In this document: positions 35,992-46,055 of the stretch, piece after piece | How the letters are laid out: every line of letters starts with the position of its first letter | How positions within the stretch are numbered: position 1 is the first letter of the stretch | NCBI GenBank assembly: GCA_030141605.1 | Contig: JAQGDQ010001342.1 | Coordinates: 1-46,055 of the forward strand | DNA: 46,055 bases | Source: Tubiluchus corallicola | Taxonomy: Eukaryota > Priapulida > Priapulimorpha > Priapulimorphida > Tubiluchidae | Reading direction: 5' to 3' | Notes under the pieces: generated by a model | Seen by the model: the letters and a program-made list of their open reading frames with translations, nothing else | The model's database searches: none | What the model was told of the DNA's origin: nothing | Made by a program: the position numbers and the translations under genes

Positions 35992-36361
35992 TAGGGGAGA
36001 GCATCGAAAGTTCAAAGCGTTTTTTTAATTTGAGTTCGAATCGAATCTAAAATTATAGCATTGAATAATTCAGCGCTTCAACCACATATGGTCTTATGTC
36101 ATTAAAATGTTTCAAACATCACACAATAAGCACAATTTTGTAAAAAAATTAAACTAATAATTTGTGATTTTGTTGCACAAAAAATCGATTAGTAAGGCCT
36201 ATGCATGATCTTTGCAACAAGTTTATTTGCTGAGGATTCGAAAACCCCTTCGAAAACTGTTTCAAACTCAATTCCAATTCGCTTCAAATTTGATTCGAAT
36301 TCAAAAGTCACAAATTCGACTCGATTCAAATTTGATTTCTGGCAGTGGATGCTCACCCCTA
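35992..36361. mobile_element. Single hAT-type MITE, right arm
   Basis: A 370-bp element with ends TAGGGGAGAGCATCG and GGATGCTCACCCCTA, flanked by 8-bp sequences that read GTAGGCAC and GTCGGCAA in the arm's reading direction (6 of 8 identical). It represents the state before the second MITE inserted and the spacer flipped in the left arm. Confidence 0.75.
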
Positions 36362-37113
36362 GTGCCTACTTTGAATGTGAGTGAGTACTATAGGTGAGCA
36401 CTCTCTTTATACATGTAAATAGCAGCTTAGGATAAAAAGCACCTTTTGTGCTGTTCTTGTATCCAGTAATCTAAAACGATACCATGATATTAGAAATACA
36501 GATGTAATGTTTCATGGTTAGCAGATAGAGAATGTGCATGTTCTTGTAATGTATGACTTCTGATGATTGTATACATTTATTTCTATAATAAACCGTTTTA
36601 GTATAAGCAAGTCAATTGTTCAGATACATGATGATATAGTGTATCCATTATCACATACCATAATAAACGATTGCTAACCAAATGCAACAAAACTAAGATA
36701 AAACTATTTTCCCCAACAAACACCAATACAGCAGTAACACAATAGACAGAGGCTTGTCAGCTCCAATTCCGAGTAATTTAACACTACATTTTTAAACTTC
36801 TTTGACATTACATTGCCAAGTACTTACGTAACGGGAGACCTGCGCAGTTGTTGAAAAGAAATACACATTATGTCAATTCATTGCCAGGCTTTGACTGCCT
36901 GGCTCATGTATGCTGCAGGAAACAAATTCAAACTGAATCGAAATTCCAGACAAGAGTTGAGCAACGAACGATTTTGCTTTTTGCGACTACTTGTAAATAA
37001 ACACACCTACAAGGCATTTCGCGCTATTAGTCACGGGAAGTTGTGAATGTGTTATCAAAGAATTGTCGTTTTGGTGCTGTTTAGTGGTGAGTGACGCTTG
37101 TATCGTTTACACA
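36362..37113. promoter_or_regulatory. 5' flank of the right secreted-protein gene
   Basis: Mirror of 21870-22627. It should contain the promoter. No specific element could be named. Confidence 0.3.
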
Positions 37114-39132
37114 ATGTTCAGCTCTAAAAAGCAACCATTGTTTTCCATTTTTTATATTCTATCATCGCAGCTAGTTTTCGGGGACGTGTACTTCCACAAC
37201 CCAAGAGGTTCAAACAATAGATTAAATGAAGAGTCTGCTGCCAGAACAAATGCTAATAGGGTTTTTGACTCGCAGAATAATAACCGTGGTGGATACAATA
37301 TCGGAGACGCTACGGACAAACCTGCAAAAAGTGACGAGTTGCTACAGTATCGAATGAAATTCTTCCAAAGCAGTTCTAGTTACGCGAAGAGTGGGGAGGG
37401 TCAGAGCAAACTTGTGCTGGAATGGACTAATCAACACGGGTGTGGTGGGGACGAAAATAACAGTCCTCACAAGCAGAACTGTAACATTGTGCTCCAATAC
37501 ATGTGCAGCGATGATGATGACGATTCTGCTAGTAATGTGGAACGGCTGCGAGACGGCACTAGTACGAAAACCCAAGATTTTACCAACTTAAAAAAAGCAG
37601 ACGAAACCTTGCAGGAAACTGAAGCTCGTAAGAATGGGAATATAAAGGATGATAGGGCTTACCATGAGCCCTGGGAATGGTATGACAAATGTCAAAACAG
37701 GGAGCGCAACAAGGGCCTGTTCACTGCTGATCAGAAACTTGCGACGAACAATGGTCTTGGATACAGTGCAGCGAAGTATACAAGGCAAAATCCTAATGGG
37801 AACCGACGGGGCTACGAGTGCCCCGAAGAGAGGGATTACTACCCTTACTGGCACCCGACGCCTTGGAAGGACATAGCTGTGTTAGTCGATAACGTTACCC
37901 TATGCACATACTTTACAGATGGCAGCTTTAATGTGGCACCCAGACACGAGTGTCTAGAGCTGTATGTGGGAACAAATACGGTGAGACATTGGTCAAGATG
38001 GAACAACAAAAAAGACTGCACTGAGAATGGTGGACAGTGGACCCCTTTTTACAATTACTTAGAAAAGGCCCCTAAATATACAAGCAAATCCAGTTGCGAA
38101 AGACAAACGAAGTCCACAGGATTTACTTATATTTGGGGCCGTCCTTTATGGGGCACTAAGGAAGAATGTCTGGTGGCATTAGATGCCCCTGAATGTAAAC
38201 CTGCCCCATGGACGCGGTCAAATCATTTGGGCAATACAAATGAGGGGACAGCCAGTAACTACACTTGGATCATTCCACATTTTCCATCTAACAGTATTAA
38301 ACAATGTATCCTACGTATCAGATATAATATTTCAACGGATGATTATGATCCGTTCAACACAGATTCCAGCAACAATCATGACGTGGCGAATGGCATCATG
38401 TCGCCGGTGCAACAAAATCCGCTGATAGATATCGGTGCAGAGAACACTCCCCTGCAGCTTGCCATCAACACGGCGCAATTCGGCAGAACCTTCCAGGACA
38501 GAACCCACGTCTTCGAGCTCCGCCCTCGTCCAGATGGATTAGAAAAAGAGACCATTCACAATTTGAACGTCAGAGGTAAGCGTGGCAATATAGTGCAGGT
38601 CTACCCGGCTGTCGAATACGACTTTATTCCGCCGGAACTTCACATGGGAACCACCGACCTGGTGCACGTGCAGTGGACGGGATCTAACTCGCATAAAAAT
38701 GGTTCTCCTGGAGGCGACGGACAGACGGGAGATGCCGGAGAGGGGAAGTCTGGCACCGACAGACACAACATTGTTCAGGTTAACAATTACATAGAGAACT
38801 TTCCAGTGCCGTATGAAAATACGACAATGTGGACCAATGCGGATGTTGTGTGGATTTATCACGGAGCAACTAAATTTGAACCAATTGACCTCGCATTAAA
38901 TATGGCTTCGTCCGGGAAGTACAGATGCTTTGAGGAGGATCGTTGTCCGGGTAAGAAACATGCTGACTACATCTACGGCAAAGGTTTGAGAATGAGTTCT
39001 ACGTTAGACGATGCACCAGCATCATATGAGGGTGCTCTCTTGCGCTTCAAAAAAGGTGCTTATTACTACATTTGCACCCGCAATAATAATTTTACAAACC
39101 GGAGTCAGAAGGGTGCTATTATTGTAAAGTAG
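37114..39132 (+). CDS. Secreted protein of unknown function, DVYFHNPRGSNNRLNE family, right copy
   Basis: A 672-residue intronless frame, same length as the left copy with no indel between them. Signal peptide residues 1-23 carry most of the change (F4S, L7Q, T18S). In the mature protein about five substitutions are visible (for example D/E, T/A, H/Y, R/S and F/Y), mostly mild. Sampled coding divergence is about 1% (3 of 280 bases), against about 4-5% in flanking noncoding DNA, so both copies appear to be under purifying selection. The landmarks are those given for the left copy. The role is unknown; the protein is predicted to be secreted and glycosylated. Confidence 0.9.
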   Translation: MFSSKKQPLFSIFYILSSQLVFGDVYFHNPRGSNNRLNEESAARTNANRVFDSQNNNRGGYNIGDATDKPAKSDELLQYRMKFFQSSSSYAKSGEGQSKLVLEWTNQHGCGGDENNSPHKQNCNIVLQYMCSDDDDDSASNVERLRDGTSTKTQDFTNLKKADETLQETEARKNGNIKDDRAYHEPWEWYDKCQNRERNKGLFTADQKLATNNGLGYSAAKYTRQNPNGNRRGYECPEERDYYPYWHPTPWKDIAVLVDNVTLCTYFTDGSFNVAPRHECLELYVGTNTVRHWSRWNNKKDCTENGGQWTPFYNYLEKAPKYTSKSSCERQTKSTGFTYIWGRPLWGTKEECLVALDAPECKPAPWTRSNHLGNTNEGTASNYTWIIPHFPSNSIKQCILRIRYNISTDDYDPFNTDSSNNHDVANGIMSPVQQNPLIDIGAENTPLQLAINTAQFGRTFQDRTHVFELRPRPDGLEKETIHNLNVRGKRGNIVQVYPAVEYDFIPPELHMGTTDLVHVQWTGSNSHKNGSPGGDGQTGDAGEGKSGTDRHNIVQVNNYIENFPVPYENTTMWTNADVVWIYHGATKFEPIDLALNMASSGKYRCFEEDRCPGKKHADYIYGKGLRMSSTLDDAPASYEGALLRFKKGAYYYICTRNNNFTNRSQKGAIIVK

Positions 39133-40812
39133 TTTGTAGCTTTTTTTACCAATTTTGTTGTATGAATGTTAGCCTCTTAAAATGCATTTAATTGTTGCAT
39201 TTTTGTCTACAGCAACGAAATATAAGTACTAAGCTAAACTGTACATTTTTAATTAAAGAATCCTAATTTTTGAGCGTTATTATAAATTTGGTTTTGATAT
39301 GATTCTGCCTCTATATTTTACTTAAAGTGAGATGTATTTTTATCACTATATACATTGTTATGCGTCTTAAGTAAGCACAATGTTACATGTTTATGTCTTT
39401 GACTTTTCAGATTTATAATTATGCCAGTCATGACATAGTTTTCTAAATCTAGTGGAGCAGTAAAATTTGGAAAATGTTTTTATACAATCTGATAGCTGAC
39501 TAGTGCTGTCCAGTAATAAAAAAAACAAAATTCATGTTTATTAGCTGAGATGGTACTATGTAATTACACGTATACGACTCGGCGTTTTTTAATAAAGCAC
39601 TCAAGTTTTCTTAGTCGGCAGTGGTAAAACTATTTCATTAGATGGCAGGACATGCACTAAAAACGTAAATTATTGTACGATGATTTTTAGCAGAAAGGAT
39701 GAAGCAGCATAAGAGCTCTTATTTGGGCTGCATCTGGCAATGCCACCTCTCAGCTATTCAGCTGCTACAAATTTGGGCAAAAGCTGCTTTGTTAATGAAT
39801 TTTTTTGTAATTAATGTAGTACAAGACTAATACAATAGTAACATTGTTTTGTACAAAATCAGGACTACCAGATCATCATTTTTTGCATAATTCATATTTT
39901 TCATTAATTTATTCACTGTTCAAATTTTCATATGTTAGTGTAGCAGAGAACTGTACGGTTATTATGAGGAAAGTACAATTTTAGTAATGAGCTGCGTGAT
40001 TCAGTTAATGCTGGGTTATTACACAGGTTTAATTACGTAATTACTGTACGTTATTGAGTTGCTTATATTTAACAATTTTTGATAATGATTTTCTCTGCTT
40101 TTCATCAACTGCCAAATGCTATTATTGTGATAAAAAAGGCGTATTTGGGACCAATGAATAACTTGTAAGTAATTGTGGGGAATTTTAGCAGATTCAGATA
40201 CCCTATTTTTGCTACTTTTGTGAAGGTAAGCTTTGGGACAAATGTGTTCCTTGGTCTTCATAGGGTTAATAATGCTGTGTATTTTTTATTAATTGGTCTA
40301 GTTTTTTATTATTAAAAATTATTTTCATTTCGTGATGGAATACAGGCAGCCTATTGGTAATTGCTTATTAAAAATTGTTCAAAGTAGATTTTTGTACGAA
40401 TGCCTTGAACTGTTCATGCCAAAAACACCATAACGTGTGCAGTTTTCTTAGACAAATCTTAACTGTGTGTGCCTTGAAGTACTGTTTTTATAAGCGAATC
40501 AGAAATTACCAGTATATGTGTGTTTTGAAGGTATGCTATGTTGTTTATGATACAAATAATACCAAAAATTGTTAGCTATAGTAGAAGATAATTGATGTTT
40601 CTTTCTTGCTGCATTGTTTTGACTGAACTAAGTAATTTTTTTATCATTTCTGTTTGTTTTAAACTAACTGGCTTGTTGTTTGTTTCCTTGTTTGTTGTTC
40701 AGTGTTTTCACTCAGTGTACAAATTAATGAGTCATGATTTGTACTAATTAATGCAGTGATTAATGGTAAACTAAAAAGTGTGTTCCACTATGATAAGCCT
40801 TAATGACGCTTT
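39133..40812. other. 3' flank of the right secreted-protein gene
   Basis: Noncoding mirror of about 18190-19850. Short open frames here (40019-40261, 40375-40575) are not kept in the other arm. Confidence 0.4.
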
Positions 40813-41105
40813 CAGACTAGCAAGTTTTCTCACCATGTAAACCTGCTAAATAACTCATAAGCATTTTCAGACTAGAGTACCAAACTTGCTGTGAGTTACT
40901 CTCTGATAATAAGTGTGAGTTGTCACTCAATTCTTCAATGTGAGAAGCGTCGAGAGTAACTTGCTGCGGCGTTCACACTAGACAGTAACTCATAAAAAAT
41001 GAACTCGTAACAACTGTTGCAGAATTTGCATAAACTTGTCGACAGTAACTCGCAAAGCAGTTCACATTTGCCAGTTTGCTGTCAGAAAGAAAACTCGCTA
41101 GTCTA
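40813..41105. mobile_element. Short MITE with TIR CAGACTAGC, right arm
   Basis: Mirror of 17889-18191. The ends CAGACTAGCAAGTTTTCTC and AAACTCGCTAGTCTA form a clear inverted repeat. Confidence 0.55.
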
Positions 41106-42250
41106 AATACGCCGTAATGATTTACATTTTTCCAGGAAATTGTCAAGAATATTTGTTTATTGTATTTAGAAGAATCTTGCATTCTGTTTTGTTTGATAAT
41201 CTTTTGATCATGATATAATCCACTACGAAATTGTTTTTTTTTAGTTCTTATTTTGTATTCATACTAAATTGCTCTTTAACCTGTCATGACCAGTTACCGC
41301 TTATCTTGAGTATAAGAATATTTCGTTTGTCCCTAGATATGCTTTTGTTAAGACATTTTAATTTTTGTCGTAGCATTTGTATGTGATTCGTATAGCATTT
41401 CATTCAAAAAAGAGAACCCTTGCAACTTTTGATTGGTAACCAGTGTGTAGAATAGTATGTGTATTACTTTGTATTGATGTAGTGCTTATTAGTCAATTTT
41501 TAATTTTCATGTATTTTAGCATGATAGAATGATTAGAATTATTGAATTATAAAGTAGGATCGAAAAAAATTAAATGGGAGGAAGTGTAATCTAAAGGTCA
41601 CTGGTTCAAAACCGGGCCATGTAATAACTTTGATAAGTTTCACTTTATAATTCGACGATTGTCTTTTCATTGCTTTGATATTAAGACTAGCAGTAGTTAA
41701 ATAATTTGTGCGTTTCGTAGAGTTTTTGCAACACACATTATGTAGAATGTAACTCAGTTTTAAATGCTTTTAATATAGAAATTAATATATGTTTGCCTTA
41801 GCTAGAAATTGGCTGGTCCAATGTTCTGTGTTTGCACATGTGTGACGTTTAAAGGAAAATATGGCCAATATGAAGTTATTTATGAGAATATTTAATCCTT
41901 TTTTAACTTAAAACAAGTTAATGATTTACTTTCTTAGGAAAGCTTCCATCTTCTGTGATTAATAAAATTAAAGTGATTGCACTAGAAAGATGTTCTTGAT
42001 TTAATTGTTTTTATTTTTAGTATTTAAACTATAACTTACATTAACTTACAACATGGATGCTGTAAATATAAATTTAAAATTAATCAAAAAATAGAATCTG
42101 AAAAATATTTTCACTGCTGGGGTTTGAACCATGATCTTCTTTATTCCAAGCAGCAGCTGCTGGTTTTTACATCACAGAGAAAACTCCATTTAACAGGCCG
42201 AGAATTTTTATCCGGTATTTAGTACAACTTATTAATATTAATTAATTCTA
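41106..42250. other. Right arm, mirror of the tRNA-like region
   Basis: Noncoding. B-box-like sequences lie at about 41604 and 42120. Divergence from the left arm in 41380-41660 is about 13 of 290 bases. Confidence 0.4.
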
Positions 42251-42341
42251 TCAATATAAATCATCAAATAAAGCAATTTTCAAACTAGCAAAAATAAATT
42301 GGAAAGACTTTGTATCTCTGTCTATATAAAAACTCAGCTCT

Positions 42342-42342
<1 letters not shown>

Positions 42343-42426
<84 letters not shown>
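42343..42426. repeat. (CT)n microsatellite, right arm
   Basis: Mirror of the (GA)n tract and about 30 bp shorter. CT-rich sequence continues to about 42660. Confidence 0.95.
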
Positions 42427-42438
<12 letters not shown>

Positions 42439-42664
42439 TTTTTTCTCTCATCCTTCTGCTGTCTCTCTTTCTCCCCATCTCTCACTTTCTCACTCACACA
42501 CTCTTTCTCTGTCTCGTTCTCCCTCTCTCACTCACTTCAAAATAAAGATTTTGAATGAACGAAGCTCTCGTTCTTCCTTTTTCTTGTTCTCCCATTTACT
42601 TTTTTTACTCGGTTTTCCTTTCTTTTCTTTCTTCTACTCTCTCTCTTTTTTCTCTTTCTCTCTC

Positions 42665-44828
42665 TACATATACATACGTCCAGGGTGTCTCAAATTCACC
42701 GTTACGCCTTCGTCCAAGAGGTTTGTGCAAGAAATCCGCGTTATCCTCTTGCCCAGTTTCTCCTCTTTCGAAAGAACTCTAAAATTTCCGTCCGACAACC
42801 AGTTAAGCGCCACTAGGATGTTTTTTCCTGTAAACTGTTCCCATAGGAACGGTGCTGATGTAAACGTCATTGTCTTCACCAACGCCAACAGGTTTATCAC
42901 AATAATAGGTTCACAGTATTAACTGTATATGATTTAGAGGCCTATGTAGCCGACAGTTAATTATTATTATTGCTGTTACCTATTATAGTTGATTAAATAA
43001 GTGTTGAGTGTAAAAACTTGTGTTTATCAAGATTTAGCTAGATTGATGGACAAATAAAAAGTTGCGCAAAGTGGATTGAAAACGAACAGTAGAACGAAAG
43101 AGTTACTGACAATGTTAACAATGAATTACTTAAATTTTTGATTTGGTGAGCATGCATGTCAGTGTAGTATTCGGAGATGGCTTTATGGGTTCCAGATTTT
43201 CTTTTTAATCAGGTAGTTAAACAGTGTCAGTAGCTTTGGTGTTATGACAATTAAGAACCAGCAATTGTTAGTATCCATATATTTATCTAGCTAAGAAGTC
43301 ATAATATTAATGATAATAACAATAAAGATAACATCAACAACGACAATAATAATGTTATTATGTTAATGATAACAATAATAGTAACATCAACAAAAACAAT
43401 AGCAACAATAGTCACTAGACGTCTAACATATTGGTCTATCGCTCCGCCTCCGCTGCAACTTAAGCACACTTAGCGGCTTTCGGGACAACAGCTCACGCAG
43501 GACAACAACTGTCTTAGCTAAACTAAACTGAACTAAACAACATGACAGTCACAGCTAATGTCTAATCAGCAGATAAACTGATTGCACTTTTTCGTAAACA
43601 CAAATTTGCAGAGCAGCAGCTATTTTAAACGAAATTAACACTTCAAGTAGCCAAAAAATGACTTTTCAATTTAAACAGAATTTAGGGACGAAGTTTCAAA
43701 GCACTACAAAATACAGAGACATAAGTATAATAGAGAAATTAAGCCAGTTAGCTTTGCTTTACAATAAATTAGCAACAAAAATATTAAGTCTCTCTTGTCT
43801 TTGAACATGCGAACATCATTCAAGCCTGCGATTTATTTTCTATGTTTACTGATCATGTGCTCGTCTGCAAGATTCATTCAGTCTTTTTATGTTTCCGTTT
43901 GGCCTTCTACGGAAATGAAATAAATTTGATTGTTCCATTCCATAGGCGACCCCGCATTTTGAATGTCTGAGTCACGTAAGTCCCAATGGCATCTTTTAAC
44001 CATGACTATAACCAGAAAAATAGTGTAAGATTAGCTAATATTACATTGATGTATAATATAAGTTTTGACCACATTTGAGTTAATTTTGACTGTGAAGATC
44101 ACATTGAGGTTTATTAAAACTAGCCAGAAAAGAAAGCATTTTGTTTTGTCATTATTTAAAGGTAATCAAATAGTTGTTTTTAACTAACTTCTAAAGCCAT
44201 AAACTAAACTAAACTGCGTATTTTCTTGAATGCAAAATGGTTTAATCAGCAACTCGTAGACGTAAGGTTGTGCATTTCTTCCTATAAACGAAACTAGACT
44301 ATATATTTCCACTAATTCATTTGCAATTTCAATTGACGATAATAAAATCTAGATCCAGGCGAATATTTCTCCCACTAACTAATTAAAAGTTGAGCATTTT
44401 TCATAACAGGATTAGACGGAGCTGCAGCTAAATGTCCCCAACCTACCTGGGTTAATTAAGCTCTGCAGGGGTGCAAAATACCTTGCACGCTGATTGGGCA
44501 GTCAACGAAAATGACTGACGTTGGGATAGACGTCAAATATTGAGCTACATGCGTAATTCATGATCAGATATTACACGCTCTCACCGAAAATGCAATTTCA
44601 CATTAACTTGCTAGACAAAATGTATCATAGAATTTTATGTACCTTTTGAAATTTTTCAAATATTATGTCAGTTTGATAAAAATACGTGCAGAATTTCTAG
44701 GCTAATTAAATCAGAAAATAAACAATACAGACAGCAAGGTGTCACCGAAAATAAGTCAGCTTACATACAAAGCAAATGGTTTACACATAAACTGTAAAAA
44801 TGACAAAATATCTAACATCGATGCACAT
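42665..44828. other. Right arm, unrecognised
   Basis: Mirror of 14139-16290. From 43121 outwards no difference from the left arm was seen. No gene was identified. Confidence 0.5.
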
Positions 44829-45215
44829 TACGGTGAACATTCTCTACCAGGAAGCGAATTCGAACGAATCGAATCGAATTTGTGACCTTCGAACTCGAAT
44901 CGAGGTGAATTTCAGTATTTCAAATTTGTATCAAAGTCGAATTGGGCTTACATGATTTTCGAACAAGTTTTCGAACTATCAGTTAAAGCTGTCTTTCGAA
45001 GATCAGACATATTACCCCATTTTGTTCTGCAGTAAAAACGCTAACAATCTGTTTGAAAATTGTGCACAGAAATCACAGCTAAACTGTGTTGAGAAGATAA
45101 AGAACGTAAGTGGTTGACCTACTGAGTCATTCGAATTCATACTTAGCTTTGAATCGAATTCGAGCTATAAAAAAACTCTTTCGAATCAGATTGGAACGTT
45201 CGATGCTCACCCTTA
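44829..45215. mobile_element. hAT-type MITE, copy 1 (right arm)
   Basis: Mirror of 13744-14130 with no difference seen in the stretches compared, lying in the identical outer tract. Confidence 0.8.
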
Positions 45216-45975
45216 ATGCAGATTTGGCTAGCAATATTGATCTATTCCATTTATAAGGCAATTACAGACAGCAAAACTCAGTTGATGGTCACGCTTTTTA
45301 GTATAAATACAAGTGCCGATAGTGATGAAAGAATACTCCACACTAGAATCGATATGGGGCCTCAGTAAGATTCCAGACTAGTATGACTTGTGTCTGGAAA
45401 TAGTGCGTTTAGAAGTTTTATTTGTGTGATCGGCCTGAATTTATCTACCTGACTAACTCGCTGGCTTTTGAGAAATTTCATTTTCTACACAATATTCGTT
45501 AATTTTGTTACACTGAGTATTTTCACGTAAAAACAGCCAACAGATCTATTGAGAGATATTCTTAAGCTTTGTAATGATCATATTTTTGTGTCAAAATTCT
45601 ATGTGCACTGTCCTACTGTAGCTTTTAACATCACTCTGCCTGAACGGGCATTCTTAAAGTTGCCATTGGTATGGTGACTGAGCAATTTTTTGCCTGCCAT
45701 CTAGGGGCGAGTTAAAAAAACTGTGCAAGTGTGTAATTGCACTACCTGCAGCCGTATGGAGTTCTACACTCATTTGTCTAAGTAACTAATATTTGATCAT
45801 TATATTTTTTGGCTTAAAATAATTTGCTCACTTTGCAATTAAATAATTAAAATGCATACATATAATTTCACGTTTTCTAGCTACCAGGGCCTCAGAGCTC
45901 TATATAGCTTAAACCTCACCGGAATCTACATCTGGTAATGACTATCGCAAAATGTTTTGCTACCAGATCAACCAG

Positions 45976-46055
45976 TCACCTTGGTCAAAAATTGCTCAGT
46001 AATCTAGCAAATAGGGAGACCAAGTATGATTGCTAACCACACCTTCAAACCGCCC
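45976..46055. other. Unique sequence beyond the right arm
   Basis: Eighty bases with no similarity to the sequence left of 12984. This is the derived side of the outer breakpoint. Too short to annotate. Confidence 0.6.

Larger units (their letters stand above)
31204..45975 (-). repeat. Right arm of the giant inverted repeat
   Basis: Reverse complement of 12984-28310. Pairing positions sum to 58959 in the outer part, about 58983 through the secreted-protein gene, about 59410-59440 after the MITE region and 59514 at the inner edge, so the two arms are colinear with a few indels. Sequence beyond 45975 shows no similarity to sequence left of 12984. Confidence 0.97.

Overview
This is eukaryotic nuclear DNA: AT-rich, gene-poor, full of microsatellites, MITEs and broken retrotransposons, with spliced gene fragments. 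A rhodopsin-class GPCR pair, a secreted LRR-like protein and a CYP fragment with a GT-AG intron point to an animal, probably an early-branching invertebrate (cnidarian or sponge level). No marker in the window fixes the phylum.

Layout. 1-3960: one minus-strand secreted LRR-like gene, possibly only its first exon, in otherwise unrecognised sequence. 3962-12590: a tandem duplication, each unit carrying an intact intronless class A GPCR (4635-5645 and 10304-11317). Unit A was enlarged by a 5'-truncated non-LTR retrotransposon (about 5906-7533) and a solo LTR with a 5-bp target duplication (8160-9335). 12805-13008: a third, broken GPCR copy.

12984-45975: the main structure, a very large inverted repeat. 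The left arm (12984-28310, about 15.3 kb) and right arm (31204-45975, about 14.8 kb) flank a unique spacer of about 2.9 kb. Each arm carries one intact 672-codon gene for a secreted protein of unknown function (21869-19851 minus; 37114-39132 plus), transcribed away from the centre. Each also carries a two-exon cytochrome P450 fragment pointing towards the centre, hAT-type and piggyBac-type MITEs, retrotransposon C-terminal relics and long microsatellites.

Divergence between the arms is uneven. In by-eye samples the outer 2.86 kb shows no difference, the secreted-protein gene about 1%, the P450 exon about 4% and noncoding DNA about 4-5%. This suggests an old inverted duplication with selection on the secreted-protein gene and a recent homogenisation of the outer tract, or else an assembly artefact there. 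The left outer breakpoint lies inside the GPCR relic, so the left arm is in the ancestral context and the right arm looks like the derived copy. After duplication the left arm gained a hAT MITE with a perfect 8-bp target duplication, and the 28-bp spacer between two inverted MITEs then flipped.
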